Shown one piece after another: positions 26,425 to 34,915 of a stretch of 64,000 bases of DNA (the stretch's first letter is position 1; each line of letters opens with the position of its first letter). A model generated the notes under the pieces. The model made no database searches. It saw only the letters and a list, made by a program, of their open reading frames with translations, and was not told the origin of the DNA. The translations under genes were made by a program, and so were the position numbers. The DNA is from Bradyrhizobium sp. S69 (lineage in GTDB: Bacteria > Pseudomonadota > Alphaproteobacteria > Rhizobiales > Xanthobacteraceae), in NCBI RefSeq assembly GCF_009766005.1, contig NZ_LMUK01000060.1, positions 140,247-204,246 on the forward strand. The letters run 5' to 3'.

Positions 26425-27561
26425 ATGGCTGAGGATATCGTTACCACCACGGGCATCGCCCGTCACGGCGCTACACGTCTGCCGTCGGTCGACGTCGACA
26501 GCTTCAATATCGAAATCAAGGACGACGAGGGCTTCCTTGGCGACCGCGCCAGCAAGGGCGCGTTCCGCAAAATCCTGGAAACCTTGCGCAAGCCGTTGAA
26601 GAAGAGCGGCGACGACCCGCTCGGCAAGAAAGCCGCCGAGAACATCGGCAAGAGCGAACTCGACGAGGCGCTGGTCGGCGACGATGTCGCGGCCGCGGCG
26701 CTGGTGCATGGCGCGATCGAGGAATTCGCCCGGGAATTGGCCTATGTGATCGGGCGCTTTCTCAAGACCAAGGCCTGGGCCGATACCGAGCGCATTGTGG
26801 TCGGCGGCGGCTTTCGCCAGAGCCGGGTCGGCGAGATCGCGATCGCGCGCACCGACATCATCCTCAAGGCGGAAGGGCACAAGATCGGCCTGGTGCCGAT
26901 CCGTTCTCATCCCGATGAAGCCGGCCTGATCGGCTGCCTGCATCTGGCGCCGTCGTGGATTTTCGAGGCCTATGACAGCATCCTCGCGGTCGATATCGGC
27001 GGCACCAATATCCGCTGCGGCGTGGTCGAAACCCGCTGGAAAAAGGCGCCGGACCTGTCGAAGGCCGAGGTCTGGAAGTCGGAACTGTGGCGTCATGCCG
27101 ATGACGAGCCGACGCGCGAGGGCGCGGTGAAGCGGCTGGTGAAGATGCTGAAGGATCTGATCCTGGCCGCCGACACCGAGGGACTGAAGCTCGCGCCTTT
27201 CATCGGCATTGCCTGTCCAGGCGTGATCAACGAAGACGGCTCGATCGAGAAAGGCGCGCAGAACCTGCCGGGCAATTGGGAGAGCAGCAAGTTCAACCTG
27301 CCGGCGAGCCTGGTCGAGGCGATCCCCCAGATCGGCGATCACGACACGGCGATATTGATGCACAATGACGGCGTGGCGCAGGGGCTGTCCGAGGTGCCGT
27401 TCATGCAGGATGTCGAACGCTGGGGCGTGCTGACCATCGGCACTGGCCTCGGCAATGCGCGCTTTACCAACCGCAAGAAGGACAACGGTAAAGACAAGAA
27501 GGACGCCAATAAGGACGACAAGGCCGGCAACGGCAAGAAAGACAAGAAGAGCAAGGATTGA
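26425..27561 (+). CDS. ROK-family sugar kinase-like protein with circularly permuted motif order
   Basis: 378 residues from MAEDIVTTTG (an upstream ATG adds 11 residues). The ROK signature motifs are all recognisable but in rotated order: first ERIVVGGGF (124-130) and DEAGLIGC (164-171), normally C-terminal; then LAVDIGGTNIRCGV (187-200), normally N-terminal; then GIACPGVI (261-268), QNLPGNW (279-285), HNDG (313-316) and TIGTGLGNARF (337-347). A highly charged Lys/Asp tail (350-378) follows. The zinc-binding HxxxCxxC segment of ROK kinases was not seen. Function is probably ATP-dependent sugar phosphorylation or a regulatory derivative; substrate unknown. Confidence 0.82.
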   Translation: MAEDIVTTTGIARHGATRLPSVDVDSFNIEIKDDEGFLGDRASKGAFRKILETLRKPLKKSGDDPLGKKAAENIGKSELDEALVGDDVAAAALVHGAIEEFARELAYVIGRFLKTKAWADTERIVVGGGFRQSRVGEIAIARTDIILKAEGHKIGLVPIRSHPDEAGLIGCLHLAPSWIFEAYDSILAVDIGGTNIRCGVVETRWKKAPDLSKAEVWKSELWRHADDEPTREGAVKRLVKMLKDLILAADTEGLKLAPFIGIACPGVINEDGSIEKGAQNLPGNWESSKFNLPASLVEAIPQIGDHDTAILMHNDGVAQGLSEVPFMQDVERWGVLTIGTGLGNARFTNRKKDNGKDKKDANKDDKAGNGKKDKKSKD

Positions 27562-27969
27562 GCCGCAGGCCTCAACATTGTGGTGCCCGGACAAGACTTT
27601 CTGGACAAGACTTTCCGGACAAGGCTTGGGCGGCCGGGCCGGTAACCTTGATCGGTTAGGTTAAAACCGGGTTCGCGTTGCCGATTGTGCGCGGATCGCT
27701 ACCGTCGGATCGTCGCTCCGGCTGACCGCGAAGCCGCACTTCCCGGCCAGAATTTCAATGAAGCGGCACGGGACCGCCTGTTTTTACCGAGTCTGGCGGT
27801 CCCACCTTTTCTGATGCGGATTCCTGTCCGGATTGCTTCTCGCATCTCCGGGCCGATTTGCCGCCGCGACCGACGAATTTGTCGTCCCCGACGCCTTGTC
27901 TGGCCCGCCGTCCTCGCCTAGAACACGGCCCGACCGAGGGTTCACTTCAAATCACCCGTTATGGCGCCT
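27562..27969. other. Gene-free stretch between the ROK gene and tRNA-Ser
   Basis: 408 bases. Near the ROK end are three tandem 14-base units (see repeat). The remainder, including the part directly upstream of tRNA-Ser that must hold its promoter, shows no gene or structure I can assign; the short frames crossing it have no coding character. Confidence 0.5.
27587..27628 (+). repeat. Three tandem 14-bp units
   Basis: CCGGACAAGACTTT, CTGGACAAGACTTT, CCGGACAAGGCTTG in a row just after the ROK gene. Not a multiple of three and non-coding. Confidence 0.75.
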
Positions 27970-28059
27970 GGAGAGGTGGCAGAGTGGTCGAATGCACCGC
28001 ACTCGAAATGCGGCATAGGTGCAAGCCTATCGGGGGTTCGAATCCCTCCCTCTCCGCCA
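27970..28059 (+). tRNA. tRNA-Ser (anticodon CGA)
   Basis: Acceptor stem GGAGAGG/CCTCTCC, discriminator G and encoded CCA. Anticodon arm CCGCA-CTCGAAA-TGCGG gives anticodon CGA (28004-28006), reading UCG. A long variable arm (type II tRNA) and the T-loop GGTTCGAATCC are present. Folds without mismatch in the acceptor and anticodon stems. Confidence 0.98.
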
Positions 28060-28081
28060 TTTTCCTTGAGCAACCGTCCTT

Positions 28082-28711
28082 CTAGCTACCTGCTTTAAGA
28101 CGTTGCCGATGCGCCGCCTGTTTGGCGCGGTTGCCGCAAATCGCCATGCTGCACCATCTGCGCGCACGGCCGCGGGTATGGTCGGCGAACAGCAGGGTGC
28201 AGGCCGGCCCTTCGCACGCTTTCACGTCGGAGAAATCCTCTTCGCAAACGAATTTCGCGAGTTCCGCAGCGATCGGCAGCAGCAACGATTCCGGCGATTT
28301 CCAGCGCCGCGTCGATCGCAATTCCAGCACGGAGCCATCGTCATGATGGTGGTCCGCCACGATCCGGTCGAATCTCTCATCGCGCTCCAGCAGCCGATTG
28401 AGCGGGCCAAGATCTTTCAGGACGTCGGCGCCAAGCGGCCGCCCTCTGCGGTCGTCAACGAATTTTCGAAACCACTTTCGGAGCGTGCGCGCCTGGGCGG
28501 CAACGCCGTCGAATTCACCGGGCTTCGCCCGGGCTCGCAACGCCTTGAGCGCCTCTGGCGGCACAAGTCGCGCCTGCTCCAGCCATCGCAGAAATCCCTC
28601 GCCATCCTCGATCCAGTCGATCTCGGTATCCACGGGCGTGGCAATCGAGTTCAGGAAATCAAGCGCAGGTGCGTCGGCAATGAATATCGCGGGCTGTTGG
28701 CCGGAGGCCAT
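28082..28711 (-). CDS. CGNR zinc-finger / ABATE-domain protein
   Basis: 209 residues. The N-terminal ~140 residues match the ABATE stress-associated domain (ALDFLNSIATPVDTEIDWIE near the start), and the C-terminal finger has CEGPAC...WCSMAICGNRAKQAAHR, a CGNR motif expected to bind zinc and DNA. Such proteins are probable transcription regulators of small catabolic or stress groups. It is 22 bases after tRNA-Ser on the opposite strand and divergent from the hydrolase/SDR/MFS genes, which may be its targets. Confidence 0.9.
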   Translation of the reverse strand: MASGQQPAIFIADAPALDFLNSIATPVDTEIDWIEDGEGFLRWLEQARLVPPEALKALRARAKPGEFDGVAAQARTLRKWFRKFVDDRRGRPLGADVLKDLGPLNRLLERDERFDRIVADHHHDDGSVLELRSTRRWKSPESLLLPIAAELAKFVCEEDFSDVKACEGPACTLLFADHTRGRARRWCSMAICGNRAKQAAHRQRLKAGS

Positions 28712-28866
28712 TCGGTATCCTCTGATGGAACGAAATCTGGTCGGTATTCGTAACCTCTCTAAGGCCTCTTGACAAGTTATCTATTCGAGCATAACCGAAT
28801 AAATACGATCAAAGAGGTTATGGTTGTCCCGGCAAAAGCTGGCGGGGCGCACGGAAGGAAGCAAAG

Positions 28867-29570
28867 ATGTCCGATAACGCCGTCACTGCGGTGCTTGTCC
28901 ACGGGGCGTGGCCGATGGATCGAGCTGGAACAAGGTGATCGCTTCCTTGAGCGCTCATGGCGTCAAATCGATTGCCGCGCCACTGCCGCTGACGTCGCTG
29001 CCCGACGACGTGGCCGCCCTGGAACGTACGTTGGAGCGGATCGATGGACCGGTGGTGTTGGTCGGTCACGCCTATGCCGGCGCCGTTATCGCCGGCGCGC
29101 AGAGCGCGAAAGTCAGGTCGCTCGTCTACGTCGCCGCGCTGGCGCCGGCAGAGGGCGAGACGGTCGCTGATGTATTCAACCGCGCCGAGCCGCATCCCAT
29201 GGCGCCAAAACTCGCGCCGGACAGTCACGGCCTCATTCCCGAGGGCGCATTCGCGGCCGCGTTCGCACAGCTTGCGACGCCCGAGGAGCATGCCTTGCTG
29301 GCCGCGATCCAGCGGCCGATCGCCCTGCAATGCATTGGCGTCAAGGTCGGGCGGCCATTATGGCTGGAGCGGCCGAGCTGGTTTCTCGTCGCTGAAGCGG
29401 ATCGCATGATTGCTCCCGACACCCAGCGCTTCATGGCGGCGCGGGTGAAGGCGCGGGTCAGGCAACATCCGGTCGATCATGCGCCGAGTGTCACAGCTCC
29501 GGATATCGTCACGGATATCATCCTCGAAGCCATCCGCGAGTCCGGCCAAAGCCAGCGCGAGAATGGCTGA
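28867..29570 (+). pseudogene. Alpha/beta hydrolase, frameshifted near the N-terminus
   Basis: The ATG at 28867 has a strong ribosome binding site (GGAAGGAAG) and reads MSDNAVTAVLVHGAW, the usual start of this hydrolase family, then runs into a stop at 16 codons. The continuation ADGSSWNKVIASLSAHG...  lies in the next frame from 28911. Family members read HGAWADGSSW, so restoring one G in TGG(G)CC near 28910 joins the two. The rest is intact to 29570, with DGPVVLVGHAYAGAVI (nucleophile position is Ala/His-Ala-Tyr rather than the usual Ser) and DHAP near the end. Either a real frameshift or a sequence error. Confidence 0.8.
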
Positions 29571-29665
29571 CAAAGATCCCCGGATTGCGAGCAGGTAAAA
29601 ACGGTCCCAGCCGTCGTAACCCCCAACAGGCTATCAAACACGTCACACCAGAAAGAGAAAACACC

Positions 29666-30520
29666 ATGACCAAGGTCACATTTCGCTCAGCCGACGTTGA
29701 CGGACTCAACATCTTCTATCGTGAAGCCGGCGCCAAAGACGCGCCGACCTTGCTGCTGCTGCATGGTTTTCCGAGCTCGAGCCACATGTTCCGGGATCTC
29801 ATCCCGCACTTGGCCGATCGCTTTCATATCGTAGCACCCGACCTTCCCGGCTTCGGGCAGTCCGGCATGCCCGCGCGCGACAAATTTGCCTACACCTTCG
29901 ATCACCTCGCCGAAATCATCGGCCGCTTCACCGAAGTGATCGGCCTTGCCCGATTTGCGGTGTACGTTTTCGACTATGGCGCCCCGACCGGTTTTCGGAT
30001 CGCGGTCAAGCATCCGGAGCGGATCACGGCGATCATTTCGCAGAACGGCAATGCTTATGAGGAAGGCTTGAGCGACGGCTGGACGCCGATCCGGGCCTAT
30101 TGGGAGGAGCCGTCGCAGGCCAATCGCATCGCCCTTCGCGCATTCCTCACCCCGCAGACGACGCACTGGCAATACACCCATGGCGTTGCCGACGAGAGCG
30201 CCGTCTCGCCGGACGGCCAATCGCTCGACGATTTCTATCTGGCGCGCCCGGGCGCCGACGAAGTGCAACTCGACCTGATGGGCGACTACAAGAGCAACGT
30301 CGCGCTCTATCCGACCTTTCAGAATTACTTTCGGACCCACAAGCCGCCGTTCCTCGCGGTGTGGGGCAAGAACGATCCCTTCTTTACGCCGCCGGGCGCA
30401 GAGGCTTTCAAACGCGACATTCCCGATGCGGTCATCCGCTTCTTCGACACGGGCCATTTTGCGCTTGAGACGCACGCCCAGGAGATCGCAGCGGAGATCC
30501 GTGATTTCCTCAAATCCTGA
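29666..30520 (+). CDS. Alpha/beta hydrolase with Asp nucleophile (epoxide hydrolase/haloalkane dehalogenase-like)
   Basis: 284 residues from MTKVTFRSADVDG, with GAAAGAGAAA upstream as binding site. Oxyanion region LLLHGFPSSSHMFRDLIP, DLPGFGQSG, nucleophile elbow VFDYGAPTG (Asp rather than Ser), acid/base region AVWGKNDPFF and catalytic His in DTGHFALETHA. The Asp nucleophile indicates an epoxide hydrolase, dehalogenase or fluoroacetate-dehalogenase-like reaction, not an esterase. Followed by an SDR gene after 54 bases and then an MFS gene, all co-directional. Confidence 0.9.
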   Translation: MTKVTFRSADVDGLNIFYREAGAKDAPTLLLLHGFPSSSHMFRDLIPHLADRFHIVAPDLPGFGQSGMPARDKFAYTFDHLAEIIGRFTEVIGLARFAVYVFDYGAPTGFRIAVKHPERITAIISQNGNAYEEGLSDGWTPIRAYWEEPSQANRIALRAFLTPQTTHWQYTHGVADESAVSPDGQSLDDFYLARPGADEVQLDLMGDYKSNVALYPTFQNYFRTHKPPFLAVWGKNDPFFTPPGAEAFKRDIPDAVIRFFDTGHFALETHAQEIAAEIRDFLKS

Positions 30521-30574
30521 CGGCGCGCGCCAGCGCCACCTCTTCACCAGGCCCGAAGTCATGGGAGAATCCGA

Positions 30575-31345
30575 ATGTCCAAATCAGTCGCTATTGTCAC
30601 CGGAGCCAGCCAGGGTATCGGCCGCGCCACCGCGATCCGTCTCGCAAAGGACTTCTCCGCCATCACCCTTGTGGCGCGCGACCGGAAAAACCTCGACGAG
30701 ACCGCGGCGGCCGTGACAGCGGCGGGCGCCACGCCGCTGGTACTCGATCTCGATCTTTCCGATATCCCGGCCGCCAAGCAGGTCGCGGATCAAACGCTCG
30801 CCGCCTTCGGTCAGGTCGATGCACTGCTCAATATCGCAGGCGCGGTACCGCAAGTCGATCTGTTCGAGATGACGGAAGCCCAATGGGACAGCGCGCTGGC
30901 GCTCAAGTTGCATGGTGCGCGCCGGCTGGCGATCGCGGCGTGGCCATCGCTCAAGCAAACCAAGGGTGCCGTCGTGTTCATGTCGGGAAATTCCGCGCTG
31001 TTTCCGAAAGCGCCGTATGCCGCGGTCGGCACCATCAACGCCGCCATCGTCGCGTTGGCGAAGGCATTTTCGGACCGCGGCATCACCGATGGCGTGCAGG
31101 TCAACAGCGTCTTGCCGGGCCCCGTGATGACCGGGCGTCGTCGTTCCTACCTCGCGCATTGGGCGCCGCTTCACAACATGACAGTCGAAGAGGCGACCGC
31201 CAAGTTCCCGCAGGAGGCCGGCATTTCGCGTTACGGCGAGCCGGAAGAAATCGCCGACCTGATGGCGTTTCTGGTCTCGCCGAATGCGCGCTGGATGACG
31301 GGCTCTACGCTCCGGATGGACGGAGGCGAAGTCAAGTCGATCTGA
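30575..31345 (+). CDS. SDR-family protein lacking the catalytic lysine
   Basis: 256 residues. N-terminal TGASQGIG at 9-16 and strand-end ARDRK suggest NADP(H) binding. Catalytic Tyr is Y148 (APYAAVGTINAA), but position +4, normally Lys (YxxxK), is Gly152, and NNAG is NIAG. C-terminal part ends STLRMDGGEVKSI, normal for SDRs. It may still bind NADP(H) but use another mechanism, or be non-catalytic. Downstream of the Asp-nucleophile hydrolase; probable operon. Confidence 0.88.
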   Translation: MSKSVAIVTGASQGIGRATAIRLAKDFSAITLVARDRKNLDETAAAVTAAGATPLVLDLDLSDIPAAKQVADQTLAAFGQVDALLNIAGAVPQVDLFEMTEAQWDSALALKLHGARRLAIAAWPSLKQTKGAVVFMSGNSALFPKAPYAAVGTINAAIVALAKAFSDRGITDGVQVNSVLPGPVMTGRRRSYLAHWAPLHNMTVEEATAKFPQEAGISRYGEPEEIADLMAFLVSPNARWMTGSTLRMDGGEVKSI

Positions 31346-31497
31346 TTCCTCAGTTCGCGATGTTGCGCATGTGCCATCAAGCGCCGCGGTCAAGGCCGGC
31401 CCCATGGCAAAATTGCAGTGAGGCCCCGCGAGTTCCGTTCTGGATCGACGCTCGCACGCTTGCTACGGTCCGGCAAAACAACAAGGTGAGGAAACCC

Positions 31498-32832
31498 ATG
31501 TCGGGAACGGAGCAAGCGACAGCGCGTCTTAAATCGGTTCAGCGTGTCGCTTTGGCCCTGCTGGTCGTTGCCGGCGTCGTCAATTACATCGATCGGGCGA
31601 CCCTGGCCGTTGCCAATCCGCTGATCCGCGAGGAACTCGGATTGTCCATCGCGGACATGGGTTACCTGCTCTCCGCATTTCTCTGGGCCTATGCGTTCTC
31701 CCAATTGCCCACCGGCGCCATGGTCGACAGGCTGGGGCCGCGTATCCTGCTGACGATGGGTCTCACCCTCTGGTCGCTGGCGCAATTGCTCGGCGGCCTG
31801 GTGCGGAATTTCGGCGAGTTCTTTGGCGCCCGCATCCTGCTCGGCATCGGCGAGGCGCCGCAATTTCCGACCGGGGCGCGGGTGGTGCGGGACTGGTTCA
31901 ATCAGCGCGACCGTGGTCTCGCCACCGGCGTCTTCAACTGTGCGTCGTCGCTGGGCACCGCCATCGCCGTACCGCTGTTGACCTACCTGATGCTTTCGTT
32001 CGGCTGGCGCGTGATGTTCGTGATCATGGGCATCGCCGGCCTGATCGTATCCGCGCTCTGGTACGCGCTGTATCGCAATCCGGGCGACCTCGCGCTGACG
32101 CCGCAGGAAAACGCCTACCGGACGCAAGGCGATCCGCCCGGCCAGCGCACCAAGGTCACCTTTCGCGAGTGGAAGCTCTTGTTCCGCTTCCGCACCACGT
32201 GGGGCATGATCTTCGGCTATTTCGGCTGCATCTATTTGACCTGGATCTACACGGCGTGGCTGCCCGGTTATCTCGAGATCGAGCGCCATATGAGCGTGAA
32301 ATATACCGGATGGGCCGCGGCCGTCCCGTTTGCCTGTGGCGTCGTCGGCGGCGTGCTCGGCGGACGCCTCGCCGACATTCTGGTGCGCCGCGGCGTCGAG
32401 CCGCTCAAAAGCCGGCGTTATCCGGCCGCCATCGCCCTGCTCGGAACGGCGATCTGCACGGTGGCTGCGGCCTATGTCAGCAGCAACGCGCTCGCGATCG
32501 CATTCATTTCGATCTCGTTATTCCTGGTCTACGTGACCAGCACCTGCGCCTGGGCCTTGAGTTCGGTCGCGGTCCCGACCAATTGCACCGCCTCGATCGG
32601 GGCGGTGCAGAATTTCGGCGGCTATCTCGGTGGCGCGCTGGCGCCGACGGTGACCGGGCTGATCGTGCAGCATACCGGCTCGTTTGTGCCGGCGCTCGTG
32701 GTCGGCTCGTTGATCGGCGCCGTTTCGGCGGGATGTTATCTGTTCGTGGTGGATCAACCCATTACAGCCGCCGACATGGATGCGGCGTCCGCTAAAATGG
32801 GCATACTCGGCGTCGGCGCCAATCCAGAGTAA
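31498..32832 (+). CDS. MFS transporter (anion:cation symporter-like)
   Basis: 444 residues from MSGTEQATARLKSVQRVALA; the frame is open much further upstream (to 30883) but that part overlaps the SDR gene in another frame and is not coding. GTGAGGAAACCC gives a ribosome binding site. Twelve membrane helices are expected; the first contains the typical ACS-family motif VVNYIDRATLAVANPLI, and the loop after TM2-3 has PTGAMVDRLGPR. Such proteins import organic anions such as sugar acids or aromatic acids. Last gene of the hydrolase-SDR-MFS group. Confidence 0.9.
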   Translation: MSGTEQATARLKSVQRVALALLVVAGVVNYIDRATLAVANPLIREELGLSIADMGYLLSAFLWAYAFSQLPTGAMVDRLGPRILLTMGLTLWSLAQLLGGLVRNFGEFFGARILLGIGEAPQFPTGARVVRDWFNQRDRGLATGVFNCASSLGTAIAVPLLTYLMLSFGWRVMFVIMGIAGLIVSALWYALYRNPGDLALTPQENAYRTQGDPPGQRTKVTFREWKLLFRFRTTWGMIFGYFGCIYLTWIYTAWLPGYLEIERHMSVKYTGWAAAVPFACGVVGGVLGGRLADILVRRGVEPLKSRRYPAAIALLGTAICTVAAAYVSSNALAIAFISISLFLVYVTSTCAWALSSVAVPTNCTASIGAVQNFGGYLGGALAPTVTGLIVQHTGSFVPALVVGSLIGAVSAGCYLFVVDQPITAADMDAASAKMGILGVGANPE

Positions 32833-32837
32833 AAACT

Positions 32838-34040
32838 CTAGAATCCCACCAGACGCTCGCTGGCGATATAGCCGGCGAGCAACAAAATGCCGAACGCCAG
32901 AATCAAAACGGCGGCGCCGACTTCGAGGCCCCGCACCAGCACGCCGCCGTAACCGACCTCGTCGGTCGTGAACCGTCGCGCAAACGCCTTGGCGCTGACC
33001 GCTAGGGTTGCGATCGCGGCAACCGTGATCGCGGTGCCCAGTCCCATCACGAACGTCGCGACCACGCCGGCCCATAACAAGCCCTGCGACAGCGCGAACA
33101 CCAGGAGGATGATGGCGCCCGAGCAGGGCCGCAATCCGACCGCCACGATCGCCGACAGGCCGCGTTTCCAGCCGTCCGGTCCGCCGAGCTCGTGCGGCTC
33201 CGGACCATGGGCATGACCCCATGGCAGCACGTCGGGTCCATGATCATGACCGTGCGGATGATCATGATCGCAGGCGTCGCATTGAAGTTGGCCATGATGG
33301 TGCTGGCGCTGCAAAAGCCCGCTCTGGCCGCCGTCGCTATCAGCCGGTTTACCGAGTGCGCCGAAAGCATCATGGATCGGGTGTCCGCAATCGGGCTCAA
33401 CGCAGGCCTGCGGATGTCGATGGTCGGCTACGGCTCCGTTATGCTGTTCGCGCCAGGCGGCCGTCGCGCGCATCAAACCGAGACCTTTGACCCAGAGCAG
33501 CCGCGAACCCAACAGGATGATCAGGCCATAGCTCGCGATCTCGATGACGCGTACCGCCTGGCCCATCATCTTCGCGGTGCCGCCGAGCAACACCGCCGCG
33601 ACGCCGACGATCAATATGGCGGTGAACGCCTGCACCAGCGCGGACGCGAAAGACAGCGCGATGCCACGGCGCCAGGTTTCGTCATTGGCAAGCAGGTAAG
33701 ATGAAATGACGGCCTTGCCGTGGCCAGGCCCCGCCGCGTGGAACACGCCGTAGACGAACGCAATTCCCATCAGCGTCCAAAGCGCTGAGCCGTCGTTCTT
33801 TGCTAGGAGGATCGTGCCCGATAGCGCCCGGTAGAAGATCGCCTGCTTGGAGAGCACCCAACCTGCCAAGCCGGAAGCGGCCGGTGCGGCTCCAAACGGT
33901 GACGCCTGCGCCGTAGCGGGCGAGGTGCACATCGCGACGCCAACCGCGATCAACGCCGAGCAGATCAGAAAAGCCGCGACCGGCTTGGCGTCATCAGGCA
34001 ATCCAAGAAATCGGCTGAAGGCGATCTCGACCGTTTTCAT
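32838..34040 (-). CDS. NicO/RcnA-family nickel/cobalt transporter with His-rich loop
   Basis: 400 residues. Start taken at the ATG that overlaps the upstream stop (ATGA at 34040-34037); another ATG two codons earlier is possible. Membrane motifs GVFHAAGPGHGKAVISSYLL and GLRPCSGAIILLVFALSQ are NicO hallmarks. Between them is a long loop with dense His/Asp (HHHGQLQCDACDHDHPHGHD) and further HAHGPEPHE, likely a metal-sensing or buffering segment. Direction of transport (export as in RcnA, or import) is not fixed by sequence. Co-translated with the DUF1007 gene. Confidence 0.92.
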   Translation of the reverse strand: MKTVEIAFSRFLGLPDDAKPVAAFLICSALIAVGVAMCTSPATAQASPFGAAPAASGLAGWVLSKQAIFYRALSGTILLAKNDGSALWTLMGIAFVYGVFHAAGPGHGKAVISSYLLANDETWRRGIALSFASALVQAFTAILIVGVAAVLLGGTAKMMGQAVRVIEIASYGLIILLGSRLLWVKGLGLMRATAAWREQHNGAVADHRHPQACVEPDCGHPIHDAFGALGKPADSDGGQSGLLQRQHHHGQLQCDACDHDHPHGHDHGPDVLPWGHAHGPEPHELGGPDGWKRGLSAIVAVGLRPCSGAIILLVFALSQGLLWAGVVATFVMGLGTAITVAAIATLAVSAKAFARRFTTDEVGYGGVLVRGLEVGAAVLILAFGILLLAGYIASERLVGF

Positions 34041-34723
34041 GGACATTGCACCGTGAGCTTGTTGGCAAAGCTCATGCCCATCCCGACATTGGCTTCCGAG
34101 GTGGCGAACATCTCCTTTAACGTCGGCGTCGACTGGAAACTCGAATCGTACGGCTTCTCCGTCGATACCGCGCATTGCGGCGGGGCGCCGACGAGTTTCA
34201 CCGGATTGCCCTCGGCGAGCCCGAAATCGACGAAGAACTCCGGATCGTACACCTCGATCACGAGTTGCCTGGCGCTGAGCGGGCTCTTCAGCGGCAGCGT
34301 CAAATGCAGCGTGAGCTCGGTCTTCTTCGGATCAAACTCGAGCCAGTAGTCGACCGGCTCGTTGAAGGCGTTCTTCTGCTTCTTGCCGTCGACCATGGCG
34401 TAGGTGAAGTAGCGATATTCCTTCAGCGACTCGATATTGGTCTGGGCCAGCGATTGCAGCTCTTCGCGGGTGAAATGTCCCTTGGTCTTGGCGCTCAAGC
34501 CCTGGGTTGCGAAGGCCGAGAACGTTTCATCGAAGGTCCAGGCATGGCGAACGCCGGTCAACGCGCCATCGGGCGCGTACAGCAATTCCTCTTTCATGGT
34601 CACCCAGACATGGGGATGCGCGAACGCGGGCACAGCCGTCAGCAACAGCCAGCAGGCCACGGCAAGATGGAGCCGTCGACTTAGTGGCCCGATGCGCATC
34701 GGGCGAAGCGTAGGTACGATCAT
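34037..34723 (-). CDS. DUF1007 family periplasmic protein
   Basis: 228 residues from MIVPTLRPMRIG, chosen because GAGGTGA lies 5 bases upstream. Cleavable signal peptide ends ...AVPAFA|HPHVW. HPHVWV near the mature N-terminus is the DUF1007 hallmark and a likely metal ligand; AWTFDETFSAFATQGL follows. These proteins are regularly coupled to NicO transporters and thought to act as periplasmic metal-binding partners; exact role unknown. Four-base overlap with the NicO gene. Confidence 0.88.
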   Translation of the reverse strand: MIVPTLRPMRIGPLSRRLHLAVACWLLLTAVPAFAHPHVWVTMKEELLYAPDGALTGVRHAWTFDETFSAFATQGLSAKTKGHFTREELQSLAQTNIESLKEYRYFTYAMVDGKKQKNAFNEPVDYWLEFDPKKTELTLHLTLPLKSPLSARQLVIEVYDPEFFVDFGLAEGNPVKLVGAPPQCAVSTEKPYDSSFQSTPTLKEMFATSEANVGMGMSFANKLTVQCP

Positions 34724-34915
34724 GATGTCACCTCGCGGCATGCGGCATCGCCGATGCAACACGCCGTTGTTGCCGACCGATGATGGCAAGCGCCTACCGA
34801 GCAGGGCTCGCAAGCGGCCGATGATGGGGATCAGGTGATGGAAATCGCGGCGGCAACTCCGGTCGCGGTCGCCAGCAGTGAGCTGGCGATCCACGTTCAC
34901 GGCGAAGCGGCGATG

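Noticed and set aside
26230..27594. 454-codon frame antisense to the ROK gene
   Set aside because: Covers the repeat and the ROK gene in mirror; no motifs, while the plus strand has clear ROK motifs.
30883..31497. Upstream extension of the MFS frame inside the SDR gene
   Set aside because: The extension overlaps a real SDR gene in another frame; MFS homology and a ribosome binding site begin at 31498.
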